DNA of 64,000 bases from Methanoculleus bourgensis MS2 (GTDB lineage: Archaea; Halobacteriota; Methanomicrobia; Methanomicrobiales; Methanoculleaceae): assembly GCF_000304355.2 (NCBI RefSeq), contig NC_018227.2, positions 248,001-312,000 on the forward strand, given 5' to 3'. Below are positions 40,848 through 49,671 of the stretch, in pieces. Positions within the stretch are counted from its first letter, which is position 1, and each line of letters opens with the position of its first letter. The notes under the pieces were generated by a model. It ran no database searches. It had not been told where the DNA came from and saw nothing but the letters and a program-made list of their open reading frames with translations. The translations under genes and the position numbers were made by a program.

Positions 40848-42205
40848 ACCCCTTTGAGCACCATCAGGGTGATGTCGTCGAACTGGGGCTCGCCTCCCGC
40901 ATGCTCATCGATCACATCCCTGATCTCGCGGATAATCTCCCGCGACGAGTGTTCGCGCACACTGAGTACCGTCTCCATCAGTCTGGCCTCACTGAATTCC
41001 TCGTTGCTCCCGTTGATCGCCTCGGTCACACCGTCGGTGTAGAGGACGAGCAGGTCGCCCGGGAGCAGGGTGACCTGTTCTGCGCCGTATTCCTGTTCGC
41101 TGGCGGCGCCGAGCGCCACACCCGTCGGCATCAGGCGGCCGAAATCCGTGGCGCCTGCCCTGAGGAGGAGGGGCGGGTTGTGGCCGGCATTCGCGTAGGT
41201 GAGCGTCCGGGTCTTTTCGTCGAGCACGCCGTAGAAGAGGGTGACGAACATACCCGAATCCGACTGCTCTTCGATTATCGTGTTCGCATCGGCAAGAACG
41301 AGAGAGACCTCGGGATGCCAGGTTGCCGTCGCTCTGATGATCGTGCGGGAGAGCGCCATGTACAGCGCCGCGGAGACGCTCTTGCCCGAGACGTCTGCGA
41401 TAACAAGTCCGGTCTTGCCCTGCCCCAGGGGAATAGCGTCGTAAAAATCGCCGCCGACCTCCCGTGCCGGACAATTGACGGCGAGAAGGTCGAATCCCTT
41501 CAGTGTGGGGATGGACTTCGGGAGAAACGTCTGCTGAATATCTGCTGCAATCTGGAGCTCGGCTTTTTTGCGCTGGAGTTCTTCGTGGTAGGCGTCGCGT
41601 TCGGCCTTTGTCCGTCGCTCGGTAAGGAGGTTGGTGATCAGTTTTGCAAAAATAAGCATTCCGATGGCGTTTGCGAGGATCATCGGCAGGCCCACCTGAC
41701 TGACAAGGTTCAGGGCCGTCTCAAAGGGACGGGAGATGAGCAACACGATCCCCATGTGCAGCACCTCCATGCCTACGGCAAACCCGACCGCGGTTCCGAC
41801 GGTGACCGGGCGCCCTCTGTGGGCGTAATAGATCGCCCCGCCGAGAGCGCCGGCAAGGACCGTCGAGAGTGAGCAGGGAATGGCGGTGAACCCTCCAAGT
41901 CCCATCCTGAAGGCGCCGCCGATGAGCCCTGCGCCGATACCGACCACCGGTCCGCAGAAGACGCCTGCAACCATGGGGCCGAGGTCCCGCACATTGATCG
42001 GTGCGCCGAGCACCTCGACGCCGCTCAGGGTCCCGTATATCGATAGGATGCCGAAAAACAGGATCAGGTACACCCCGCCCCTGAACGAAAGCCGCCGTTC
42101 AAGCGCTTCGGTGAAGATCTCGGTCCTGGTGATGAAGTAGGCTGCGACGATGATGACGCAGATCATCTGCAGGAGAACGAGCAGATCCAGGATTTCAGCG
42201 TTCAT
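40844..42205 (-). CDS. SpoIIE/RsbU-type PP2C phosphatase with 5TM sensor domain
   Basis: A 453-residue membrane protein. The first 190 residues contain about six hydrophobic segments with PMVAGVFCGPVVGIGAGLIG, resembling the LytS-type 5TM receptor (5TMR_LYT). A coiled linker (ERDAYHEELQRKKAELQIA) leads to the PP2C domain: EVGGDFYDAIP, VIADVSGKSVSAALYMA, LYTDGVTEAING and FDDITLMVL. The metal-binding Asp residues are all present. It should dephosphorylate one or both STAS proteins in response to a membrane or ligand signal. It overlaps both neighbours by 4 bases. Confidence 0.94.
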   Translation of the reverse strand: MNAEILDLLVLLQMICVIIVAAYFITRTEIFTEALERRLSFRGGVYLILFFGILSIYGTLSGVEVLGAPINVRDLGPMVAGVFCGPVVGIGAGLIGGAFRMGLGGFTAIPCSLSTVLAGALGGAIYYAHRGRPVTVGTAVGFAVGMEVLHMGIVLLISRPFETALNLVSQVGLPMILANAIGMLIFAKLITNLLTERRTKAERDAYHEELQRKKAELQIAADIQQTFLPKSIPTLKGFDLLAVNCPAREVGGDFYDAIPLGQGKTGLVIADVSGKSVSAALYMALSRTIIRATATWHPEVSLVLADANTIIEEQSDSGMFVTLFYGVLDEKTRTLTYANAGHNPPLLLRAGATDFGRLMPTGVALGAASEQEYGAEQVTLLPGDLLVLYTDGVTEAINGSNEEFSEARLMETVLSVREHSSREIIREIRDVIDEHAGGEPQFDDITLMVLKGV

Positions 42206-42570
42206 CCGGTCAGTCTCTTTCTCTCAGTAGCCTCCTCGACACTTTCATAGACCGAAAATATCCTCAGGAATCCGGATATTTCGAAGACTTCCCGTACGAA
42301 GGGCGTCAGGGCGGCTATCGAGAGATCCCCACCCGATCTCTTGAGGTTCTTCTTTGCCGCAAGGAGCACACGAAGGCCGGAACTGCTGATATACTCAAGT
42401 CCTCCCATCTCGACGATGATCGCGCGCTCGCCGCCGTCGATGAGTCGGGAAAGCTCAGTGTCCAGGAGGCCGGCCGAAGAGGCATCAATCCTCCCTGTTA
42501 CTGATATAACAGCACCTGATTCGCCCGTATGCGCAGATATGCCACAGGCATTCGCCATCAATATTTGCAT
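42202..42570 (-). CDS. STAS domain protein (anti-anti-sigma-type antagonist)
   Basis: A 122-residue single STAS domain with the phosphorylation loop GGLEYISSSGLRVLL and the RIDASSAGLLDTEL element. It is the first gene of the operon; a minus-strand CTACTTATGG about 20-30 nt upstream may be the TATA element. ATG 42558 is an alternative start. The downstream SpoIIE gene overlaps by 4 bases. In the expected cycle, RsbW phosphorylates the loop serine and SpoIIE removes the phosphate. Confidence 0.94.
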   Translation of the reverse strand: MQILMANACGISAHTGESGAVISVTGRIDASSAGLLDTELSRLIDGGERAIIVEMGGLEYISSSGLRVLLAAKKNLKRSGGDLSIAALTPFVREVFEISGFLRIFSVYESVEEATERKRLTG

Positions 42571-43149
42571 GTCATTAAGACCATAAGTAGATTGTCTTTC
42601 TGCGCTTGAAGCGATGGGGCTTCCTTCTGAAAAAACGGCATTTCAGGGCGCCGGCATCTCCGGTGCTCGCCGGATCGGGCCGGGGGTCCTGCTCCCCGTG
42701 ACGCCGGCTTCATGCTCCTGCACCAGTGCTCGTTGTCATCTTCAATGTAGAGATCTCCCGTCTCTCTTCGCGACCTTCGCGTACTTCTGCGTGAGACGTT
42801 GGTACTCTCTAGTACCCCTCACGCGAAGCCGCGAAGACCGCGAAGGGGCGTTGCAGGGGATTATACCGAACTTCGCGCACTCCCGCGTGGCTTTCCGCGT
42901 GAGACCGACGTTCTGCACCAGGACCCGCAAGATATGGTGAAATGGCCCACTAATCGTTCCCGGAGGGTTCACCCGCAGGGCACCGATCCCGAACGTGAGC
43001 GCGGTGAGCCTGCCGGCGGGGACGGCAACAGGACCTTTAAATATCAGGGGATGAAGAGGGTATTTCTAGCGGGACGTCAGGATCGGCGAGTACAATGGAG
43101 GACGCGCATCCTCCCCTGGTTGAATCCGTGGTCTCGGCGCTGTGATACC
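42571..43149. repeat. Gene-free repeat region with R3 block and element end F
   Basis: About 580 bases. The block at 42725-42775 (GTTGTCATCTTCAATGTAGA; GATCTCCCGTCTCTCTTCGC) is family R3, also at 29.45 kb in inverse orientation. TTCGCG / TCACGCGAAG motifs follow. At 42931-42952 GATATGGTGAAATGGCCCAC then TA matches the right end of the TIR elements, but no left end is visible, so it is a solo or decayed end. CTTTAAATATC at about 43034 is a possible TATA box for the thioredoxin gene. Confidence 0.5.
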
Positions 43150-43416
43150 ATGACGGTGAAGGTGATAAGTTTCTTCCAGGAGGGCTGCATGGGGTGCGAG
43201 GAGCAGGCCCCGGTCCTCCAGGAAGTCGAGAAGGACCTCGGGATCGAGATCGAGGTGATCGATGCCGTGAAGAACCCGCAGTATATCAAGGAGTATAAAC
43301 TCCGGGTGACGCCGACAACCCTCGTTATCGAGGGTGATGAGGTCAGGGAGCGGATGGAGGGCTTCGTCCACCGTGAAGACCTCGAGGCTGCTATCCGGCG
43401 TCACCTGCCCGGATAA
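43150..43416 (+). CDS. Thioredoxin-family protein (CMGC active site)
   Basis: An 88-residue minimal thioredoxin fold. The redox motif is CMGC in SFFQEGCMGCEEQAPVL, and VTPTTLVI holds the cis-proline. It is the short archaeal glutaredoxin-like thioredoxin length. Cytoplasmic, without a signal peptide. The CMGC pair differs from the usual CGPC and fits small archaeal variants whose electron donor is often unknown. It follows a repeat region and has no clear ribosome binding site. Confidence 0.9.
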   Translation: MTVKVISFFQEGCMGCEEQAPVLQEVEKDLGIEIEVIDAVKNPQYIKEYKLRVTPTTLVIEGDEVRERMEGFVHREDLEAAIRRHLPG

Positions 43417-43586
43417 CCCGGCGTTGCAGTTCTCTTTTTGTGGTATCCGGGGCTCTCCCGGGAGGGGCGGACGGTCTGCGGCCGCTAAACCTCTCTCCGC
43501 AGCGTAGTTCTCATAAGCCCCCGCCCGGCCTCCGGCCCCCGGGAGCGCCAAAAAACAGTGATGGACAAAAACCCCGGCTGGGAGGA

Positions 43587-44177
43587 TCACCACCTGCGGG
43601 GGCGCCCCTCGAGGTAGCCGTAGATCCTCTTTATCCGGCGGGCCACTGTCTTCCAGCCTTCTTTGCGTATGACCGGGCCGTCGCGGAGTTTTATATGCGA
43701 TATCCTGATCCGCCGCCCGCCGAAGGTATAGGTCTCCCCGACGACGAACTCGTCCTCCCCCTCAGCGGACTGGTAGAGCGGGATGGTCGTGCGCCCGGAG
43801 TGGACGGACGCCCTCACCACGACCTGCTCGATCCCCCGGGTCCAGAGGGTCGTCACCTCTGTGGCCTCCGCCCGGCGGACTCTCTTCTCCCCGGCCTCGA
43901 TGCCGGTGACCTCGACCCCGATCGCCTCGTCCCCGCACTCTGCAACGATATGGTCCCCGAGGGTTACGACCTCATCTTCGAGCATCTCCACGCTGCAGAC
44001 CTCCGATTCCGTCTCCCGGCTCACGATCGCCTTGACGGTGAGGATTCGGGGTTCAGGGGGCTTTGGCACCCTGTGCACCCGACCGCACTCGCTGCACTGC
44101 ACAACCAGTTCGGCGGCCTCCCGGAGAACCTGGTGTTCGCACTCTTCCTTACACGCGGGGCAGACGATAGTAATCAT
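43587..44177 (-). CDS. HVO_0476-type zinc finger protein
   Basis: A 196-residue archaeal protein. The N-terminal zinc ribbon has CPACKEEC and CSECGRVHRVP. A beta-rich domain follows (VTTLWTRGIEQVVVRASVHS; YTFGGRRIRISHIKLRDG), ending with a basic tail. Homologues occur in Euryarchaeota as HVO_0476-like proteins of unknown role, probably binding nucleic acid. It is divergent from the DUF371 gene by 33 bases. Confidence 0.85.
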   Translation of the reverse strand: MITIVCPACKEECEHQVLREAAELVVQCSECGRVHRVPKPPEPRILTVKAIVSRETESEVCSVEMLEDEVVTLGDHIVAECGDEAIGVEVTGIEAGEKRVRRAEATEVTTLWTRGIEQVVVRASVHSGRTTIPLYQSAEGEDEFVVGETYTFGGRRIRISHIKLRDGPVIRKEGWKTVARRIKRIYGYLEGRPRRW

Positions 44178-44210
44178 TCAATAGCAATGGAATCCCTCTC
44201 CTAATTAAGC

Positions 44211-44645
44211 ATGAAGGCGAGGGATACCGTGCGGGCACGGGGGCACCCGCTGGTCCAGGGCACCCACCCGACGACGTTTGAGGTAACGAGAGACGAGACA
44301 CTGACGCTATCAGGCGACTGCATCATCGGCATCGCCGCTGACAAAGGTGCAGCCGACCTCGACCCCAACCTGAGGGCGCTGCTCTGCGACGACCGGGCGG
44401 TGCTCACGACCAGGCTTGTTGCCGGCGGCCAGACCGTTGTCGTCAGGTCGCAAGGATCTGCGGCGTTCACCCTGGACCACCCCGCCGACCTTGTCTGGCG
44501 GCGAAGCGACTTTGTCTCCGACCGGACTGTCGGCATCCGCTCCGATCATGTCGCGGCCGCGCTCCCCCGGGAGTTCATTGAGGCGCTCCGGCGGGGGGAG
44601 GAACTGGTGGTCGAGCTCGAGGCCGAGATCCCGGAGGGGACCTGA
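44211..44645 (+). CDS. DUF371 family protein
   Basis: A 144-residue archaeal protein with the family signature RARGHPLVQGTHPTTFEVTR, then TLSGDCIIGIAADKGAADLD. The N-terminal RGHP and GDCIIG residues are highly conserved in DUF371. Function is unknown. It pairs divergently with the zinc-finger gene. The start ATG 44211 follows an AATTAAGC stretch; no ribosome site is clear. Confidence 0.88.
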   Translation: MKARDTVRARGHPLVQGTHPTTFEVTRDETLTLSGDCIIGIAADKGAADLDPNLRALLCDDRAVLTTRLVAGGQTVVVRSQGSAAFTLDHPADLVWRRSDFVSDRTVGIRSDHVAAALPREFIEALRRGEELVVELEAEIPEGT

Positions 44646-44688
44646 CCCGCGTTCGGTAGGTCGCTCTCCCCACGTTCGGGGGAACCGC

Positions 44689-44867
44689 TTATCGGGTGAT
44701 CCGCATCCCGTCCCGGATCTCTCCAGGCACCAGCAACCCAACGGCAAGGAGGAGCGCGACCGCGAAGACCAGGATCAGCCCTGTCGGGTCGCTCCGAGGA
44801 GATGCAGGACTGTAAAGACGCCTAAAACGAAGACGGTTATTATTGCCCCTGCTTCCTCATCCACCAT
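44689..44867 (-). pseudogene. Possible frameshifted two-TM small membrane protein
   Basis: From ATG 44867 the frame reads MVDEEAGAIITVFVLGVFTV then LHLLGATR and soon stops. In the next frame the sequence continues TGLILVFAVALLLAVGLLVP with EIRDGMRITR and a stop at 44689. Joined by one added base near 44775-44785, it makes a 59-residue two-helix membrane protein. Either a recent pseudogene, a sequencing slip or chance. Not recognised as a known family. Confidence 0.35.
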
Positions 44868-45301
44868 GATGGAGAATGCACCATCCGGACAGAACCGGGG
44901 AAGGCCAGAGTCCAGACTCAGTACTCCGCTAAATTGTTTGAGACAGTCCTCAGGAGGTCAATCCATCGTCTTTCCTTCGCATTCTCACGCGTGCTTCCGC
45001 GTGAGTTTTTAGCACAGGGGGTGATCGAGCATCACGCGAAGGACCCGAAGCCGTGAAGTCCGGCGCCTGGATGCTGCGATCCCGTTTTACGTCGTCGCGC
45101 GAGGCTGCATTGCTCAATGTCGGATGCTAAAATTAGTGAAGTACTGAGACCATCCTCCACTTGTGGGCCCCGGCACGGTTCCTCCTCTGGCTATCGCCAC
45201 GCACTGCCCCCGCCCCGGGTAGGGCGGGGGAGGAGCGCCGAATGGGCGGGCGGGGTGGGGGACGAAGGCCAGATGTGGTCTGTTAATTCAGAATCGTTGC
45301 G
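44868..45301. repeat. Gene-free repeat region before xseB (family R4)
   Basis: Contains TCACGCGTGCTTCCGCGTGA and other TTCGCG-type motifs (44985-45110). A GCACTGCCCCCGCCCCGGGT / GGCGGGGGAGGAG string (45200-45235), then GACGAAGGCCAGATGTGGTC, TGTTAATTCAGAATCG (45262-45300) match the spacer between elements A and C at 12.9-13.03 kb. The block ends at the stop codon of xseB. Confidence 0.5.
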
Positions 45302-45484
45302 CTAGTCGCGGCCGAGCTCCGTGAGTTTCATCTCGGCCTCGCCGAGGAGGTCCTCGCACTGCTTCACAAGGAGGGCGCCGCGCTCGTACATGGCGATACT
45401 CTCTTCAAGGCTTCCATCCCCGTCTTCCAGTCTCCGGACAATCCCACGCAGCTCTTCCAGCATCTCTTCAAACGTCTTTGTCAT
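45302..45484 (-). CDS. xseB: Exodeoxyribonuclease VII small subunit
   Basis: A 60-residue XseB, all helical: FEEMLEELRGIVRRLEDGDG then LEESIAMYERG, with L-x-x-C-E-D-L near the end. It forms a multi-subunit complex with XseA that degrades single-stranded DNA into oligonucleotides. The start overlaps the end of xseA by 17 bases. Bacterial in type; methanogens probably obtained the pair by transfer. Confidence 0.95.
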   Translation of the reverse strand: MTKTFEEMLEELRGIVRRLEDGDGSLEESIAMYERGALLVKQCEDLLGEAEMKLTELGRD

Positions 45485-46712
45485 GAGTTATATCCTCCAC
45501 GACGGCCCTGCACCGACCGTCCTTCATCCGCAGCACCACATGCTCCCCCGGGCTGAGGTCGCCAGCACTCTTCACGATCCTCCCGCCCGACTCGGCGATG
45601 CAGTAGCCCCGCTTCAGGATGGCGAGCGGGTTCTTCCCGGCGAGGCTCGCCCTGACCTCGGCGAGCGCGGAGCGCTCCCGCTGCACCCGGGAAAGCGCCG
45701 CCCGCCTGAGCAGTTCCTCGTGCTCGGCGAGGCGCTGCATCCGCTCATGGATCCGGCGTGTGAGCCGCCGGGGGTGCATGCGCGCCCGCAGGTCCTCAAC
45801 CTCACGCCCTGCGGCATCGATGCGGTGGGAGAGGAGCGCCCCCATCCTCTCCTCGTATCCGGCGAGGTCCCTGAGCACCTCCCGGCGGTCGGGCACAGCC
45901 CGTTCGGCAGCCGCCGACGGCGTCGGCGCCCTGAGGTCAGCGGCAAAATCGCAGAGCGCGGTATCCACCTCGTGCCCGACGGCGCTGATCACCGGGGTCC
46001 TGCAGCGAGCGACGGCCCGCACGACGTCCGGGTGGTTGAAGGGGAAGAGGTCCTCGAAACTCCCGCCCCCGCGGCCGACGATGATCACGTCCACGAGCCC
46101 GTCGACCCGCTGGATCGCTTCCGTGATCTCGGTATGCGCCCCCTCGCCCTGGACGGCAGTCGGTGAGAGGACCACTTCCGCGGCCGGATACCGCCGGGAG
46201 ATGACCGAGAGGATATCCTTCAGCGCCGCGCCGGTCGGGGAGGTAACCACACCGACCCGGTGCGGGAATGCGGGCAGGGGTCGTCTTCGTTCCGGGGAGA
46301 AGAGCCCTTCGGCATCGAGTTCCCGTTTCCAGCGCTCCACCATCAGGTGGCGCTCGCCGCGGCCTGCCGGGAGCATCTCCCTGACAATCAGCTGGTACCT
46401 GCCGTGGGGCTCGTAGACCTCCACCGTTCCCCAGGCGAGGACGTCCATACCGTTCTTCGGCGTAAATTCGAGCCCCGAGGCGTAGGTGCGCCACATGACG
46501 CAGTTGATCAGCGCCGAACTTCTCCCGTTCTGCTCCGAAAGCGAGAAGTAGCGGTGACCGGAGGCATGGTCCTTATAGTTGGTCATCTCCCCCCGCACCC
46601 AGATCTGGTGCAGGCGCATGTCGTCGAGGAGGTCGCAGATAAGCCCGGAGACCTCTGAAACCCCGAGAATCGGAGTCCCAAAGAGGTCCGGACTGCCGGA
46701 AGGACCGCGCAT
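45468..46712 (-). CDS. xseA: Exodeoxyribonuclease VII large subunit
   Basis: A 414-residue XseA. An N-terminal OB domain (VSEVSGLICDLLDD; WVRGEMTNYKDHASGHRYFS) precedes the catalytic domain with VGVVTSPTGAALKDIL, VIIVGRGGGSFEDLFPFN and VISAVGHEVDTALCDFAADL, then a coiled-coil region and a C-terminal segment with NPLAILKRGYCIAE. Residues of the Exo VII active site (GRGGGS, GHE, D) are present. ATG 46712 is chosen for its 30-nt distance to a TATA-like box; GTG 46721 is possible. Confidence 0.95.
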   Translation of the reverse strand: MRGPSGSPDLFGTPILGVSEVSGLICDLLDDMRLHQIWVRGEMTNYKDHASGHRYFSLSEQNGRSSALINCVMWRTYASGLEFTPKNGMDVLAWGTVEVYEPHGRYQLIVREMLPAGRGERHLMVERWKRELDAEGLFSPERRRPLPAFPHRVGVVTSPTGAALKDILSVISRRYPAAEVVLSPTAVQGEGAHTEITEAIQRVDGLVDVIIVGRGGGSFEDLFPFNHPDVVRAVARCRTPVISAVGHEVDTALCDFAADLRAPTPSAAAERAVPDRREVLRDLAGYEERMGALLSHRIDAAGREVEDLRARMHPRRLTRRIHERMQRLAEHEELLRRAALSRVQRERSALAEVRASLAGKNPLAILKRGYCIAESGGRIVKSAGDLSPGEHVVLRMKDGRCRAVVEDITHDKDV

Positions 46713-46721
46713 AACAATCAC

Positions 46722-46757
46722 AATCTATTAGACCGATCGTTTATATCAACTACTCTT
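46722..46757. promoter_or_regulatory. Divergent promoter between xseA and the isomerase-fold gene
   Basis: Minus-strand GATATAAACG (about 46737-46746) lies about 30 nt from the xseA ATG at 46712. On the plus strand CTATTAGACC (about 46725-46734) lies about 28 nt before the ATG at 46758. Both fit leaderless transcription. Confidence 0.4.
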
Positions 46758-47582
46758 ATGGGTCGAATCGCCGTCTCGACAATGTTCTTCCACGAGTACC
46801 CGTGCGACTACATCTTTGACTACGTCGCCGAGGCCGGGCTTGACAGTCTCGAGTTTTGGGTCGAGACGCCGCACTTCTGGCTTCGCGGCCTCCCTGAGGA
46901 CGACCTTGTACGGTGTATCGCCGACCACCCGGAACTCTCGCCGATCACCGTTCACGCACCGTCGCTCGACTTAAACCCCTGCTCCATCAACCCGAAGGTC
47001 GCCGGGATATCGGTCGACTACGCCATCGAGGCGGTCAGGATGGCGGACCGGGTCGGTGCCGACGTGATCACCGTCCATCCCGGCCGGCGGACCGCAAAAC
47101 GCCACCCGAGCGCCTACGACTTCCGGCGGTTCGAAGAGTACATCGACCGGCTCCGGGAAGCCGCAGGGCAGACGCGGGTGCGGGTGGCGATCGAGAACCT
47201 GGAACCCCGGGTCAACGCCCTCCTCTCCATGGCGGACGACGCGGCTGAGGTGCTCGAGCAGGAGCCCTGGCTCTGGTTCACGCTGGATATGGGGCACGCC
47301 ATGATGACATCCTGCGACGAAGTGATCCGGTTCATCGACCTCTGCATAGACCGGATGGCAAACATCCACGTCAGCGCAATCGGGGGAAACGGGCGGCCCC
47401 ACCACCCCATCCACGACGACCCCTCTGCTACCCGAGTACTTGCGGAACTTGCCGACCGTGGCTACGACGGATACCTCACCCTGGAACTTGAGGATATGGT
47501 ATTTCCAGGCTCTCTCTCCTCAGAAGAGAAGATTGTGCTCTTGATGCGGGAATTGGAGGCATTGGATGCGATATTCTCCTGA
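46758..47582 (+). CDS. Sugar phosphate isomerase/epimerase (xylose isomerase-like TIM barrel)
   Basis: A 274-residue AP-endonuclease-2 fold TIM barrel. Metal ligands are arranged as in the family: ITVHAPSLDLNP, VITVHPGRR, VAIENLEPR (Glu), FTLDMGHAMM (Asp, His), NIHVSAIGGNGRPHHPI and a late LTLELED (Glu). The reaction could be sugar isomerisation or epimerisation, or endonuclease IV-like cleavage; the sequence does not decide. No signal peptide. Confidence 0.88.
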   Translation: MGRIAVSTMFFHEYPCDYIFDYVAEAGLDSLEFWVETPHFWLRGLPEDDLVRCIADHPELSPITVHAPSLDLNPCSINPKVAGISVDYAIEAVRMADRVGADVITVHPGRRTAKRHPSAYDFRRFEEYIDRLREAAGQTRVRVAIENLEPRVNALLSMADDAAEVLEQEPWLWFTLDMGHAMMTSCDEVIRFIDLCIDRMANIHVSAIGGNGRPHHPIHDDPSATRVLAELADRGYDGYLTLELEDMVFPGSLSSEEKIVLLMRELEALDAIFS

Positions 47583-47678
47583 AGCGCTGGTTTTATAATC
47601 TCTGCCCACAACATAATTCATATATCCTCAACAATTAATCAGATATTAGATGCAGCCGTTCACTGCGGCGTGGAGTAA

Positions 47679-48959
47679 ATGGTAATCATAGACCTAGTAA
47701 CCGTAGAGATCATATTATTTTTCATCTGTTTGCTCCTATCGGGCTTCTTCTCAAGTTCTGAAGTCGCTCTCATATCGATAACCCGGGCGAAAGTCCATGC
47801 ACTCCTCAACCAGGGGCGAAAAGGAGCAGAAGCGCTCGACATCCTGAAACGGTCGACCGATACCGTCCTGATCACCATCCTCATCGGGAACAATATCGTC
47901 AACATCGCCGCAGCATCACTCGCGACCGCTATTGCCATCGGCATCTACGGCGACGTCGGTATCGGGATAGCGACCGGTGTTACGGTCATCCTGATGCTGA
48001 TCTTCGGCGAGATCGGGCCGAAGATGTATGCATCCCGGCACACCGAGGAACTTGCGCTCCGCGTCGCCCTGCCCATCCTCTACCTCTCAAAGGTGATCTA
48101 CCCGGTGCTCTGGGTCTCAGACCATATCAAGCAGCAGTTCGCCTTCAGGCCGGAGGTGACCGAACCGGTCGTCACAGAAGAGGAGATCAAGGAGTGGATC
48201 GACGTCGGCGAGGAGGAGGGAACAATCGAGGAACAGGAGCGGGAGATGCTCTACTCGGTGTTGCGCTTCGGCGACACGACAGTTCGCGAGGTGATGACGC
48301 CCCGTGTCGACGTCGTTATGATCGAAGATACAAGCACCCTCGAAAACGCCCTCTCCATCTTCAACGAGACCGGTTTTTCCCGGATCCCGGTCTACCATGA
48401 GCAGATTGATAACGTCGTCGGGCTCTTAAACATCAAGGACATCTTTGCGGCTGCCTTTCGCCAGCAGATGGACGTGACGATCAAAGACCTGATGTACGAG
48501 CCCTGTTTTGTCCCGGAGAGCAAGAAGATCGACGAACTCTTAAAAGAACTCCAGGTGATGAAACAGCATATGGCGGTCGTCCTCGACGAGTACGGATCGT
48601 TTGCCGGTATCGTGACGGTCGAGGATATGCTCGAAGAACTGGTGGGCGAGATCATGGACGAGTTCGATGAGGAGGAGCCCGAGGTGCAGAAGATCGGGGA
48701 GGGTGTCTACCTGGTCGACGCACAGGCGTGGGTGGGACACCTCAACGAGGATCTGAACCTCAGCCTCCCGGAGACGGACTCGTATGAGACCATTGGCGGC
48801 CTGGTCATCGACCGGCTGGGACATATCCCCCGCCGTGGTGAGGTGGCCAGGATCGATGAGAGCAACATCAAACTGGTGGTGACGCAGATGCAGGGCCGGC
48901 GGATTGTCAAGGTGAAACTGGTCATCACCCCCCCGGTCGTGCCGGAGGAGTCCGGATGA
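47679..48959 (+). CDS. CNNM/CorC family membrane protein (DUF21-CBS-CorC_HlyC)
   Basis: A 426-residue HCC family protein. The DUF21 membrane domain (residues about 1-185) has FFICLLLSGFFSSSEVALIS, then IGNNIVNIAAASLATAIAIG and LIFGEIGPKMYA. Two CBS motifs follow (VREVMTPRVDVVMIED; IKDLMYEPCFVPESKKIDEL), then the CorC_HlyC domain from YLVDAQAWVGHLNEDL. Relatives export or sense Mg2+/Co2+. A ribosome site GGAGT precedes ATG 47679. The next gene, purN, overlaps by 4 bases. Confidence 0.93.
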   Translation: MVIIDLVTVEIILFFICLLLSGFFSSSEVALISITRAKVHALLNQGRKGAEALDILKRSTDTVLITILIGNNIVNIAAASLATAIAIGIYGDVGIGIATGVTVILMLIFGEIGPKMYASRHTEELALRVALPILYLSKVIYPVLWVSDHIKQQFAFRPEVTEPVVTEEEIKEWIDVGEEEGTIEEQEREMLYSVLRFGDTTVREVMTPRVDVVMIEDTSTLENALSIFNETGFSRIPVYHEQIDNVVGLLNIKDIFAAAFRQQMDVTIKDLMYEPCFVPESKKIDELLKELQVMKQHMAVVLDEYGSFAGIVTVEDMLEELVGEIMDEFDEEEPEVQKIGEGVYLVDAQAWVGHLNEDLNLSLPETDSYETIGGLVIDRLGHIPRRGEVARIDESNIKLVVTQMQGRRIVKVKLVITPPVVPEESG

Positions 48960-49597
48960 GGAAAAGACCCATGGATCCAGAGATACCTGTTTGCAGAAAA
49001 AGGATTGCAGTGCTCGCCTCGGGGAGAGGATCAAACTTTCAGGCAGTGATCGACGCCATCGCGGCCGGGGATATCCCGGCGGTCTGTGTCGGCCTCGTCA
49101 CCGACAACCCCGGTGCATACGCAATAGAGCGGGCCAGGGCCGCCGGCATCCCGGTGACGGTCGTCGAGTATGCGCGGTTCCCCTCGAAGGCCGCCTACGA
49201 AGAGGCACTGCTTGCGGCGATGCGGAACTGTCGTGCCGACCTCTTTGTCCTCGCCGGTTACATGCGGATCCTCGGGTCCGCCATCGTGCACGAGTTCTCG
49301 GGCCGGATGATGAACATCCACCCCGCCCTGCTCCCGGCGTTCGCCGGCCTGCACGCGCAGAGGCAGGCGATCGAGTACGGGGTGAAGGTCGCGGGCTGCA
49401 CCGTCCACCTCGTGGATGAAGGGATGGATACCGGCCCCATCGTCGTCCAGCGGTGCGTGCCGATCCTCCCGGGCGACGACGAATCAATGCTTGCCGACCG
49501 GATCCTCATCGAGGAGCACGAAGCCCTCCCGCTCGCCGTGAAACTCTTCTGCGAAGAACGCCTTGAGGTCACCGGGCGGCGGGTGCGGATCCGCTGA
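48956..49597 (+). CDS. purN: Phosphoribosylglycinamide formyltransferase
   Basis: A 213-residue PurN. This step of purine synthesis transfers formyl from 10-formyl-THF-type donors to GAR. Features: IAVLASGRGSNFQAVIDAI at the start, VLAGYMRILG, and MMNIHPALLPAFAGLHAQRQ with catalytic Asn-His and the downstream Asp in VDEGMDTGPIVVQ. It overlaps the CNNM gene by 4 bases (ATGA). A slightly longer N-terminus than bacterial PurN may mean that the inner ATG (MDPEIP) is used. Confidence 0.96.
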   Translation: MRKRPMDPEIPVCRKRIAVLASGRGSNFQAVIDAIAAGDIPAVCVGLVTDNPGAYAIERARAAGIPVTVVEYARFPSKAAYEEALLAAMRNCRADLFVLAGYMRILGSAIVHEFSGRMMNIHPALLPAFAGLHAQRQAIEYGVKVAGCTVHLVDEGMDTGPIVVQRCVPILPGDDESMLADRILIEEHEALPLAVKLFCEERLEVTGRRVRIR

Positions 49598-49671
49598 CCC
49601 CGGACATCAAAATCTTATACTCTTCCGCCTCCAATCTCAAGACCTACTATCTCGATGGAACGGATCGCACC

